IMG/VR virus record: IMGVR_UViG_3300046355_000213
Span: 61,035 to 125,034 of that record
Length of the DNA stretch: 64,000 bases
Direction: 5' to 3' (one strand)
From: a virus
Below, one piece after another: positions 27,790 to 36,303 of the stretch; position 1 is the first letter of the stretch; each line of letters starts with the position of its first letter. A model generated the notes under the pieces. The model was not told where the DNA came from. It worked only from the letters and a program-made list of their open reading frames with translations, and made no database searches. The translations under genes were made by a program, and so were the position numbers.

Positions 27790-28149
27790 TTATTTAGTAA
27801 ATGTTTGTGCTATCCAGGATAAAGTAGCTTCATCCCAAGTGTAAGAATTATCAACATCATCAGGACAAGGTGTTGGTGGATTCCACATACATGTTTCATC
27901 ATTCAGTATCCAAGACGGATAAGGTTGAGGAGGAATAAAAGCATCTAAAGCCTCATCATAAGAATAACCTACAGCTGCGTAATTTTTTCTTAACGGAGTT
28001 CCTCCCAAAACATGTATACCTTCTCTTGTATTATAAGATGTCTGAATCCACATAGTTGTGTCTCCAACCGCTCCTGAGTCAATAAATTCTTGATCAGCCA
28101 CAATGACTTGCGTAACTATTCCATTTTCTATTTTTGCAAAGTGTGCCAT
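27790..28149 (-). CDS. Fibre-associated small protein (119 aa)
   Basis: The start at 28149 (MAHFAKIENGIVTQVIVADQ) is preferred over an in-frame ATG at 28203. It begins just after the stop of the 1278-residue gene, and the MAHFAK opening is familiar from small proteins encoded beside phage tail fibres. The rest is Trp/Pro-rich (PPQPYPSWILNDETCMWNPP, then SYTWDEATLSWIAQTF). The function is unknown; an adhesin accessory or fibre tip chaperone is plausible. Confidence 0.75.
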   Translation of the reverse strand: MAHFAKIENGIVTQVIVADQEFIDSGAVGDTTMWIQTSYNTREGIHVLGGTPLRKNYAAVGYSYDEALDAFIPPQPYPSWILNDETCMWNPPTPCPDDVDNSYTWDEATLSWIAQTFTK

Positions 28150-28150
28150 A

Positions 28151-31100
28151 TTATGCTGTAAATGTTCCTGATGATGTAAACGTGTGATAAGTAAATCCTC
28201 CACTAGATGTTACAGTTCCACCTGTTCCTCTTTGTGCTCCAGCGTAGCGAATAATAACTATACCTGAGCCACCATTTTGACCTCCTTGTAAATATCCAGC
28301 TCCTGCAGCACCACCACCTGTTCCTGTGTTAGGATTTCCAGCAGTAGCGTTTTCTCCACCTTCTCCAGTAGTACCGCCACCACCTGTTGATCTTGATCCA
28401 CGACCTCCGTTAACACTATTATTTCCTCCAGCAGCATTGTCTACAACACCAGCACCTCCACCGCCTCCGCCACCACAGGCGTAGACAACTCCGTTGAACC
28501 AGGATAAACCGTTTCCACCTAGACCTCCACGAGAACCAGGTACAGCTGTACCACCTGTAGTATTAGCACCTCCACCTCCGCCTCCTGAACGTGTTGATCC
28601 ATTTGATCCACCGTTGTTTCCTTGGCCTGGAGTTGCTACACCAACTGGATAACTTCCGCTGTCTCCTCCTTTACCTCCACCTGAGCCTCCATTGCTTGCA
28701 CCAGTTGTGTTAGATTCTTCACCTTGTCCTTGTCCTCCACCTATTGATACTAAACCAAAAGCTGAACTGAATGCACCATTAGATCCTGGGAGACCTCCTC
28801 CATCAGCAGCTAATCTACTTATACCACCTGCGCCACCGGCACCGATAACAACACTGTATGTAGATCCTGATGTAACTGCAGAAGCACCGGCTAAATAACC
28901 ACCAGCTCCTCCTCCTGCACCACCGCCACCATAACCATTAGACATCTCGGCTCCGCCTCCTCCTCCGCCTCCTCCAACGATAAGCATATCAATTGCGTAA
29001 AACGTATTTGGTGCATACGTTGTGCTGTCAACAGAACCATCTGCTTTTAAGAACTGTGAAGAGGTGCCGCCAGTTCTGATTATAGAGGTTGCTGTTACAG
29101 AAGATGAAAATACCCCAGCACCACTTTGAGTTATACGAAACCGCTCCACTAAACTTGCAGAAGATCCTGCTGTTCCACTGACTGCAGTTAAAAACTTAAT
29201 CTCTCCTAGTGCAGAATCCAGATGTATACGAGCAGCATACTGAGATACAATATAGTTACCAGAAGATGTTCTGTTACAATCAATGTATCCACTATTTATG
29301 TCGTGCATGAAACCAAATACTCTACCTAACTGTAAAGTGGTGTCTGGAGAAGTAGTAGCAATTCCTATTCTACCTGATGAATCAATACGCATCCGTTCAG
29401 TAGGAGTTGTTGGACCAGCACCTGTTCCTTTTGTCCAGAATGTTAATGCTGTCTGATAGTCAACTGATGAGTTAGTTCTATAAGAACGAATAGCAGACGT
29501 TGCTTTGTCAGTTCCTGATTCAAAGTTTATACCTACATAGTAATTACCATCATTTAGGTTTCTTACAGTTAGTGGAGTGTAATCAATTGGTCCTGCTAAG
29601 TTTGCAGCACCAGCTTTGATAGCACCATTTAATTGTAATAATGTTACACCATCATCTACAGGAAGGAAGCTCGGTCCACCAGGACCCATTAATATTTGTC
29701 CGTTGGATGTTATCTTAATCCCATCTCCTTGATATCCTCCAAGGGCAAGGTCTGTGTTAGCACCTATGGTGACGTTTTCATATCCATACAAAACTGTTCC
29801 ATAAGCTACGCTATGATAGAATTGCATCTTATTGACACCAGCATTTTGTAATGTAATTACTGAATTATTTGTACCATTGATTGTAATACCTCCTCCATTT
29901 GCTCCAGCATTAACTGATGTAGTATTAAATCCATAGAATCCTGTCCCGCTGTCATAAAGTCCACTATTGGCAACAGTGCCGCTTGCAGTAAACTTAGGTA
30001 CATAATTAGCTGTACCGGATCCAGATACTCCTGTAACAGAAGCATTGTACCGGATAGCTTGCACCTGGTCTCCTACTGCTGAAGCAAAGGTTAGTACAAA
30101 AGTAGTTCCGTTGGTAGCTGTAAATTCTGAGCTGGTTAGTTTAGCACCGTTGACAAAGACATCGAGTAACCCAACTGTGTAGCCTCCAGATACCGTAAAG
30201 ATTGTCTGTCCGGCTGTAGCTGTATAGTCAAGTACATCTCTGGATGTAGGCAGTGCAGCAACCGTAGCTGTATAGTTAAGAATGCTTACTATGTCTCCTG
30301 CAACACAGGCTACACCAAGGACTACTGTAGTACCATTTGTAGCTGTAAAATCTGAAGGCGGATACTTAACACCGTTTACGAATACATCTACCAGTCCTAC
30401 TACATATCCACCGGTTATAGTAAACGTAGTCTGACTAGCAGTAGCTGTGAATGTCTGTTCAACACGTGCAGCAGAAGATGGAGCAATCGTCCAGGACCGG
30501 TTAGCTGATAAATCAAAGGCAGTACCATTAATAGTAAGCGTCCGGGATGTTGGTACATACGAAGACAAATCACTTGCCAGAGCCAAAGTACCAGAGGCGT
30601 CAGGCAAAGAATATTCCCTGTATGTTGTTAATAAGTTATTCTTAAGAATAATACCTTTTGTAAATCCACCAAAGAAGAATCCGATTCCATTTGTTCCGTA
30701 AGCATTTACGCTAGTATATCCTGCTGAAGCTGCGTTAATGCTAGTCGCGTGCTCAAAATATAATCCTCCACCTATACTTCCTGTTTTAGCAAGATAAACA
30801 TAACCACCAAACACACCATAAGAACCTAGTTGAATTCCACTGGTTGCTCCGTTATAAGGAACATACGCAGTGTTGTCATAAGATATAGTCGTACCTGATA
30901 TCTTAACAAAACCAGTTCCTGATAAAGATGCCTGTTTAGCATTAAGTGCTGTCTGTAAATCAGTCTGGTTAGACAGGGTCCCTGTAATAGCCCCCCAGGT
31001 ACCGCCTACTGTAGGAGAAACCTCAATGTAGGCAGATCCGCTCCAACGGTAAATTTTATTTTCTGTTAAGTCTACATAGATCTTACCAGCCTCTCCCGTA

Positions 31101-31987
31101 CCAGGAAAACCTGCCAGGTTTGTGTACTCCAGGATATCATCTACATAAGAGGGTAGCTGAGATGCAGGTATTTTACCACCTGAGTCCAGGGAAGCATAAC
31201 CATTATTAACGCCTTTGTTAGCTGCGTTCTCAGGCGTAAACTCAAGTGCATTAGTAACATCTGTTGATGTAAGGGAGATCGCGCCTGTACGGGTGTTAAA
31301 ACTAGTTACATCGGCAGCAATAGACCATGACCGGTCTGCTGATAAATCATAAGTTACTCCATTAATTGTGAGAGTACGAGCATTTGTAACTGGAGTATAA
31401 GTTAATGCAGTAGTAACATCTGAAGAACTCAGTGTTATAGCCCCTGTGCGGGTATTAAAAGAAGTAACACCTCCTTGATACTGGGGAATGTTTAAGACCC
31501 CTGTAGTGGAGTTATAGGTAGCTGCTCCGGATGTTCCTGTAGTAGTCAGTGAGATAGCCTCACGAGCGCGCGCGTCCGTGTAATATTTATTGATTGCACC
31601 TTCTCCAATTTGATCACTGGTTACTACAAAACCCTGGCTTAGAGAAGAATAGATAATGACATCCAGAATGTCCCCTAAAGAAGCGGCATCTGTTAGAACA
31701 ACAGTTGTGCCGTTAGAAGCAGTATAAGAATCTGAGTTGAGGTAGGATCCATTGACAAAGACATCAATTAGCCCCACACCATAACCGCCTGAGACAATAA
31801 ATGTAGTCTGTCCGGCAGTAGCAGTAAATGACTGAGATGACTTAAGACTTCCGTTAGCAGTAGCTCCAACAAATGTTCTTACCCAAGAGGTTGAAGCCAT
31901 CTTAGCTGAATTGTCAGATCCTGACTCAGTAACACCTGTAATAGAACCGGACACCAGGAGGCCGTTCTTTATCTTAAATTCATTCAT
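28151..31987 (-). CDS. Giant tail fibre with Gly-rich tip (1278 aa)
   Basis: The N-terminal module SDNSAKMASTSWVRTFVGA is shared with the S74 fibre. Tandem units with ATAGQTTFIVSGGYGVGLID / VFVNG occur at least three times and alternate with SFNTRTGAITLSSSDVT units. The C-terminal about 260 residues form a glycine-rich domain: IDMLIVGGGGGGGGAEM, then GYGGGGAGGGAGGY, ending HTFTSSGTFTA. Glycine-rich tips of this kind form polyglycine type II receptor-binding ends in other phage adhesins. Probably a main host-recognition fibre. The Gly-rich tip and the repeats make it prone to recombination. Confidence 0.8.
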   Translation of the reverse strand: MNEFKIKNGLLVSGSITGVTESGSDNSAKMASTSWVRTFVGATANGSLKSSQSFTATAGQTTFIVSGGYGVGLIDVFVNGSYLNSDSYTASNGTTVVLTDAASLGDILDVIIYSSLSQGFVVTSDQIGEGAINKYYTDARAREAISLTTTGTSGAATYNSTTGVLNIPQYQGGVTSFNTRTGAITLSSSDVTTALTYTPVTNARTLTINGVTYDLSADRSWSIAADVTSFNTRTGAISLTSTDVTNALEFTPENAANKGVNNGYASLDSGGKIPASQLPSYVDDILEYTNLAGFPGTGEAGKIYVDLTENKIYRWSGSAYIEVSPTVGGTWGAITGTLSNQTDLQTALNAKQASLSGTGFVKISGTTISYDNTAYVPYNGATSGIQLGSYGVFGGYVYLAKTGSIGGGLYFEHATSINAASAGYTSVNAYGTNGIGFFFGGFTKGIILKNNLLTTYREYSLPDASGTLALASDLSSYVPTSRTLTINGTAFDLSANRSWTIAPSSAARVEQTFTATASQTTFTITGGYVVGLVDVFVNGVKYPPSDFTATNGTTVVLGVACVAGDIVSILNYTATVAALPTSRDVLDYTATAGQTIFTVSGGYTVGLLDVFVNGAKLTSSEFTATNGTTFVLTFASAVGDQVQAIRYNASVTGVSGSGTANYVPKFTASGTVANSGLYDSGTGFYGFNTTSVNAGANGGGITINGTNNSVITLQNAGVNKMQFYHSVAYGTVLYGYENVTIGANTDLALGGYQGDGIKITSNGQILMGPGGPSFLPVDDGVTLLQLNGAIKAGAANLAGPIDYTPLTVRNLNDGNYYVGINFESGTDKATSAIRSYRTNSSVDYQTALTFWTKGTGAGPTTPTERMRIDSSGRIGIATTSPDTTLQLGRVFGFMHDINSGYIDCNRTSSGNYIVSQYAARIHLDSALGEIKFLTAVSGTAGSSASLVERFRITQSGAGVFSSSVTATSIIRTGGTSSQFLKADGSVDSTTYAPNTFYAIDMLIVGGGGGGGGAEMSNGYGGGGAGGGAGGYLAGASAVTSGSTYSVVIGAGGAGGISRLAADGGGLPGSNGAFSSAFGLVSIGGGQGQGEESNTTGASNGGSGGGKGGDSGSYPVGVATPGQGNNGGSNGSTRSGGGGGGANTTGGTAVPGSRGGLGGNGLSWFNGVVYACGGGGGGGAGVVDNAAGGNNSVNGGRGSRSTGGGGTTGEGGENATAGNPNTGTGGGAAGAGYLQGGQNGGSGIVIIRYAGAQRGTGGTVTSSGGFTYHTFTSSGTFTA

Positions 31988-32027
31988 TAGTTATCTGTTT
32001 TCACTGTCCAACAGAAAAGTTTTAATG

Positions 32028-33041
32028 TTATATAGCCCTTGTAGAGACTATGACGGTAAAGCCCGTAGAAGCTGCTACCGCATTTAAACTGATGTTACCA
32101 CTTGAAAGGGTAACGGTAAAAGTCAGGTCTGTAGTAGACCCAATATCATTAGAGAGTGTCTCGTAAGACTCTACATCTGTACCGTTTGTAATGGCTACCA
32201 CTGAGCCCACACGGACATTGGTGCCTTTTTTTACCACGTAGTCAAAGAAGACTCCTGTGTAAGTTGTAGCCGATACTGCCTTGACAGACGTTGTACCTAC
32301 AGCCAGTGAGGCCGTACTGTTCTTATCTGCATCTACAGCTCCTTGTAAAGACCCTGTAGGAATAGCCTGAACACCCAGGATACCGTTACTGTCTGCAACC
32401 ATCATTCTGGTTCCTGTACCACTAAGGTTTCCAATCTTTACCAGACCTGTAACCAGGTTCATTGCATAATGCGTAAGTCCTGTTGAAGAGGTAACTGTAG
32501 GATTATAGTAAAACCCGGTAAAAGTGGACGTACTTAATGTATAGTTTAACGTAGGCATCATGTTGATACCGTATTGATTCATACCTACTGTTGGCACCGC
32601 GTTTTGTCCAAAAGCATCAGTGGTAAATAACTTCATCAGTGACATTTCGCCACCGTAGACCGTACCATTGTTACTGTACGCACCATTAAATGCAAACACC
32701 GCTTTTATAGCAGCTGATGAGGCAAATCTTAAATCCCCAACAAAAGTAAGAGCATGTGCTCCTGCTGCATTATAGGTGTTTTGTTTGGTCCATCCGTCAG
32801 CTGTATGGGATATGTACATCTGATCACGGAAGGCATGTGCACCTGTGCGTATCTCTATACCCGAAAATATACCCTGAACACGGACAGTTCCATTAACATC
32901 CAGCTTAAACCCAAAGTCTGTAGGCTGGTTTATACCAATGTTACCATTGTTCCTTACCTCAAGTAAATTAGTCGGAGTAACAGCGTTATTCTGAACAGTT
33001 AACCCACCACGAAATAAAGCACTTGAAAGAAACTTCAACAT
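32028..33041 (-). CDS. Tail fibre-like protein (337 aa)
   Basis: The N-terminus (LKFLSSALFRGGLTVQNNAV) leads into one GNIGINQPTDFGFKLDVNG unit related to the fibre repeats. A beta-rich body and a C-terminal small beta domain follow (NVRVGSVVAITNGTDVESYE). No S74 or catalytic motif. It lies between two other fibre genes and is probably a spacer or branch of the appendage. Confidence 0.7.
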   Translation of the reverse strand: MLKFLSSALFRGGLTVQNNAVTPTNLLEVRNNGNIGINQPTDFGFKLDVNGTVRVQGIFSGIEIRTGAHAFRDQMYISHTADGWTKQNTYNAAGAHALTFVGDLRFASSAAIKAVFAFNGAYSNNGTVYGGEMSLMKLFTTDAFGQNAVPTVGMNQYGINMMPTLNYTLSTSTFTGFYYNPTVTSSTGLTHYAMNLVTGLVKIGNLSGTGTRMMVADSNGILGVQAIPTGSLQGAVDADKNSTASLAVGTTSVKAVSATTYTGVFFDYVVKKGTNVRVGSVVAITNGTDVESYETLSNDIGSTTDLTFTVTLSSGNISLNAVAASTGFTVIVSTRAI

Positions 33042-33063
33042 TTACATACACGGACAAATGAAC

Positions 33064-34269
33064 TTATTTCTTAATTACCACGCGGTACTGGTCTGAAGTA
33101 GGAGCTACTGCAAAACCTACGGTTACAACGTTCACAGATGTTCTTACCACGTCCGTGTATACAGTTTCTCCAGTTGCATTCTCATATACCTCCACTACTA
33201 CATCTTTGGTGTTCAAATTATGAGTAATGGTATAAGAGGTAGAAGAACCTGTAAGGTCTACTGCGTATCCACCTGTACGGTTATCTAGTAATGTCTTTAA
33301 CTTAAGCGGGGTAACAATGCGCGTATCGTCAATACCGTTGTTTACCTCACCCTGGTCAGCGATCTCTGCCAGACCAACTCTTGATTCAGTAGCTGTTCTG
33401 CCTGCTAATTTAGCTGGAGTAACTGCAGCTGTATCGTTTGTACCATCATTAGTCTCTGTCTGTGTGGCAATCTCTACCAGACCAAGTACAGTTTCTGTAG
33501 CCTGAGTACGATTTACTTCTAACTGAATCCAGTCAGATGCAAGTGTTTCAGAAGCATTGTCAATCTTGGCAATGATAACATCACCTACGTTAAAGGCTAC
33601 ACCACCCGTAGTACCTGCAACCGTTACATACCAGTAATCTCCTTTCTTTGTACCAGCAACAGGATCTGTGCCTACTGGAAAGTATCCGCTTGATGCAGCC
33701 CAGGCTCCTTCAAGGTTACCAAGACCACCAATAACACTATCAACATAAGTCTTGACAGCTGAAGATGTAGCAAGCGTTGTTGATGAAGAACTTGCCAAGT
33801 CTGTAATTACAGTTACCTCAGCAACGTCAGCTGTAGATCCGGAAAGGTTACCTAGTACTTTAAGACCGGCAATCTGTTGGATCTTACCTAGTGTTACTGC
33901 ATTAGCATTGATCTTTACAGTTGTTACTGCTCCATCATTAAGCTTAGATGTAGTTACACCAAAGTCTTTAATACGGACCGCGTCCCCAAAGATCTCCAGC
34001 GTAACGTTGTCAACGTTAACATCCAAGGTGATCACGTCACCAGAGGCAGAAGTGGAAGCGATAAGGGCTGCTCCACCTATTACGTCCTGAAGATCACCAG
34101 ACATGTCTACCCAGGCACTCCCGTTGTAGAAATACATACGGGAATCTGTAGTGTCATAATACACTTGTCCTGTTACAGGAGAAGAAGGAGCCGAAGCCAA
34201 GTTCTGAATAGCTACATTGAGTATCTGATTCTTGGTGAGGTCAATACTGGTTAAAAATTTCTTTGCCAT
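33064..34269 (-). CDS. Tail fibre-like protein with attachment-site domain (401 aa)
   Basis: The N-terminus (AKKFLTSIDLTKNQILNVAI) and the block PVTGQVYYDTTDSRMYFYNG are common at the virion-proximal end of fibres. The middle holds paired repeats (VLGLVEIATQTETNDGTNDT / VGLAEIADQGEVNNGIDDTR) known from phage tail fibre repeats. The last about 70 residues (SYTITHNLNTKDVVVEVYEN) are related to the C-termini of the two upstream genes, which suggests a common small beta tip repeated on three proteins. Confidence 0.75.
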   Translation of the reverse strand: MAKKFLTSIDLTKNQILNVAIQNLASAPSSPVTGQVYYDTTDSRMYFYNGSAWVDMSGDLQDVIGGAALIASTSASGDVITLDVNVDNVTLEIFGDAVRIKDFGVTTSKLNDGAVTTVKINANAVTLGKIQQIAGLKVLGNLSGSTADVAEVTVITDLASSSSTTLATSSAVKTYVDSVIGGLGNLEGAWAASSGYFPVGTDPVAGTKKGDYWYVTVAGTTGGVAFNVGDVIIAKIDNASETLASDWIQLEVNRTQATETVLGLVEIATQTETNDGTNDTAAVTPAKLAGRTATESRVGLAEIADQGEVNNGIDDTRIVTPLKLKTLLDNRTGGYAVDLTGSSTSYTITHNLNTKDVVVEVYENATGETVYTDVVRTSVNVVTVGFAVAPTSDQYRVVIKK

Positions 34270-34284
34270 GTTAGGTCGAGGTTA

Positions 34285-34812
34285 CTAGTTTAAGTATGCT
34301 TTACCGCTGAAAGCACTTGAGAAAGTTACTGTCAGGGTGTTAGTGTTAGTATATTGTATATCTCCAACAACTTCTGTATTAGCAGAATCTACCACTGTCA
34401 CAGAAGGATATTTGTTAAGGCTGTGGTTAATTGTCCAAAGTGTAGCAGGAACTCCCTGGTTATAGATATAAGCATGTTCCCAAGTAGCGGAAAGTGTTGT
34501 GCCATCTTCCCTGGTAAGGGTGATTACTTTTTGAGTTTCATTAGTAGTAACTGATAAAGCTCTTATAATCTGGTTATAAGCCTCAGTCCAATCTGCATAA
34601 TCAGTGTTATTAACGCCTATAAATTTCCAGTCATTACCATCCCAGGCATAAAGGTTAGCCTCTGTTGTGTCAAAGCAAATAATACCCTTGTCATTAATGT
34701 TGTAGGAGGACACAAGTGCTACCCGCTGTGATGTCGTAAGAGGAAATATCTTAGCATCCAGCAGACTGTTTTTGACCAGGTCTACATCATGGTAATACTT
34801 AACTGATGGCAT
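34285..34812 (-). CDS. Small tail appendage protein with shared C-terminal domain (175 aa)
   Basis: The middle (INDKGIICFDTTEANLYAWD) matches the virion-proximal block of the 401-residue fibre. The last about 60 residues (VPATLWTINHSLNKYPSVTV, ending SGKAYLN) are homologous to the C-terminus of the 199-residue upstream protein (ALMWVINHNMGRVPAVFAED, ending AGKAYLS). The start codon overlaps the upstream gene's stop by one base, so expression is coupled. Confidence 0.7.
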   Translation of the reverse strand: MPSVKYYHDVDLVKNSLLDAKIFPLTTSQRVALVSSYNINDKGIICFDTTEANLYAWDGNDWKFIGVNNTDYADWTEAYNQIIRALSVTTNETQKVITLTREDGTTLSATWEHAYIYNQGVPATLWTINHSLNKYPSVTVVDSANTEVVGDIQYTNTNTLTVTFSSAFSGKAYLN

Positions 34813-35411
34813 TAGGATAGGTATGCTTTACCGGCAACAGCCGAGCTGAATAATATGCGCAGGTTGTTACTGTCTATAACCTCAATTACGCCACTGATAT
34901 CATTGCCAGCCGTATCTTCTGCAAATACAGCAGGTACACGGCCCATGTTGTGGTTAATAACCCACATCAGTGCCGGTGTTGGCTGGTCAAATACAAATGA
35001 ACTGTTCTGGTTAATGGTAATAGAAGGGTTCAGGTTGATCCGGGTAATAGCTCCATTGGCATTTACCTGGATAATATTCTGTTCCCCTGTTGTGTATTCA
35101 AAGGACACACCTAAGTTGTCCGGACTGTTTGGGTTACCATAAGCAAAGCCATCCCCTTTGGTCTCAAACAACAGCTCTGAATTATAAAGCTGTGTAGGAA
35201 GCCAGGTACGGTACTGCACGTTAGGATCGCTCAATGCTCCTGCATCATCTTTTGCCTGCCAGTCCACTACGCTTTTCTTCACCTGTGCCATTAAAGCATA
35301 GTCATCAGGAAACGCTTTGCCTAAGCCATATCTGGCCTGGCGAAACTTAGCAAAGATGGAAGTGGCATAGTTCTTATAGATCTCCACTTTCTTAGGCAGC
35401 AGGTTCTTCAT
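34812..35411 (-). CDS. Tail appendage protein with shared C-terminal domain (199 aa)
   Basis: The N-terminal half (KKVEIYKNYATSIFAKFRQA) is helical and charged, probably a docking region. Residues about 140-199 form the small beta tip shared with the following gene, including INHNMGRVPAVFAED and FSSAVAGKAYLS. It overlaps the upstream zinc-ribbon gene by one base (TAATG). Probably a head or tail fibre base. Confidence 0.7.
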   Translation of the reverse strand: MKNLLPKKVEIYKNYATSIFAKFRQARYGLGKAFPDDYALMAQVKKSVVDWQAKDDAGALSDPNVQYRTWLPTQLYNSELLFETKGDGFAYGNPNSPDNLGVSFEYTTGEQNIIQVNANGAITRINLNPSITINQNSSFVFDQPTPALMWVINHNMGRVPAVFAEDTAGNDISGVIEVIDSNNLRILFSSAVAGKAYLS

Positions 35412-35590
35412 TATTGTGGATTACTGGCAGTAAGCTGTTGTAATTGTTGTTGAGCGTAAAGGTTCTGCTCATATTGACCGTGGCAGCTTGAACATACATT
35501 CACTCCGTTAGAAGCTGTTCTTTGTTGGCATCCACAGGTGATGACAGCACCGCAATTAGGGCAGGTAACAGTTGGTTGTTGATTATCCAT
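35411..35590 (-). CDS. Zinc-ribbon mini-protein (59 aa)
   Basis: A 59-residue protein translated from the minus strand. It starts MDNQQPTVTCPNCGAVITCG and ends in a Gln-rich tail (QQQLQQLTASNPQ). CPNC, CGC and CSSC supply five Cys for a zinc ribbon. The stop overlaps the start of the 199-residue gene (TAATG). The leader carries ATAATCCAAGACCAAC. A zinc ribbon also occurs in the 970-residue virion protein, so small zinc folds may serve assembly here. The function is unknown. Confidence 0.7.
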   Translation of the reverse strand: MDNQQPTVTCPNCGAVITCGCQQRTASNGVNVCSSCHGQYEQNLYAQQQLQQLTASNPQ

Positions 35591-35616
35591 GTTGGTCTTG
35601 GATTATAGGGTTAGAC

Positions 35617-36171
35617 TTAGCAAAAATCTCCGAACTGCTCGGCGTAAGCATTGAGCTTTTTCTGAGCATATATCAACAGCTCCATACCTTCTTCAGGCTG
35701 GTGGCAGTATTCTACTTTTACTTTGGCAGCGTCAATGTAGCCTTTGATGGTGTTGAGTTCTGAGAACTTCTTTCTCACATCAGCATCCGGCTCTGCACTG
35801 TTGATCTCCAGCTTGCAGAGTTCATTGAAATATTTATTCAATGTCTGAGTTACCCGCAGGTGGTTATACTCAGATAATACCTGGGTATTAGGAGCCACTG
35901 AATACCTGATTACATAAATACCGTCAGGGATGCACATAAGGCTATCTCCACACCCGGATTTTTGTAAACCCAGGGAACAACCGTTAAGAACAATGTTGAA
36001 AAAAGGCAATACTTCTATGTTCACAGGCAGGTTAAAGCCTGGAGAAGTAATCTGCAAAGTGCCGCATTCTTTATCTAAGCCCTCAGCATAGGTGCTGGTA
36101 TCAAATATCCTGAGCACTTTACAGTTGTTGGTATCAGGAGTCTCAAGGCTTAATTGATGTTTTAAGGCCAT
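35617..36171 (-). CDS. Conserved structural-module protein (184 aa)
   Basis: A soluble beta-rich N-terminal half (GTLQITSPGFNLPVNIEVLP, then IPDGIYVIRYSVAPN) is followed by a helical C-terminal half (KLEINSAEPDADVRKKFSEL onward). Several Cys (CSLGLQKSGCGDSLMC) could form disulfides or bind metal. It begins the fibre transcript, with a promoter-like motif about 40 bases upstream. A connector between tail and appendages is possible, but I cannot confirm it. Confidence 0.65.
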   Translation of the reverse strand: MALKHQLSLETPDTNNCKVLRIFDTSTYAEGLDKECGTLQITSPGFNLPVNIEVLPFFNIVLNGCSLGLQKSGCGDSLMCIPDGIYVIRYSVAPNTQVLSEYNHLRVTQTLNKYFNELCKLEINSAEPDADVRKKFSELNTIKGYIDAAKVKVEYCHQPEEGMELLIYAQKKLNAYAEQFGDFC

Positions 36172-36210
36172 TGTTTTCTATAAGGTAGGTTGGAAAATAA
36201 TCAGAGTTGT

Positions 36211-36227
36211 ACTCAATAATAATATAC
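36211..36227 (-). promoter_or_regulatory. Late-promoter-like motif
   Basis: The minus strand reads GGTATATTATTATTGAG preceded by TTTTT, about 40 bases before the ATG at 36171. It lies between the terminator of the 443-residue gene and the fibre module. Confidence 0.6.
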
Positions 36228-36252
36228 CAAAAATTGAGCAGGATTCCAAAAG

Positions 36253-36284
36253 AAAAAGGGTGAAGACAATGTCCCCACCCTTTT
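36253..36284 (-). terminator. Rho-independent terminator after the 443-aa gene
   Basis: The minus strand has an AAAAGGGTG/CACCCTTTT stem with a 14-base loop followed by TCTTTT. It lies about 20 bases after the stop at 36304. Confidence 0.8.
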
Positions 36285-36303
36285 CTCAGAGTTTCAAGTT
36301 AGC

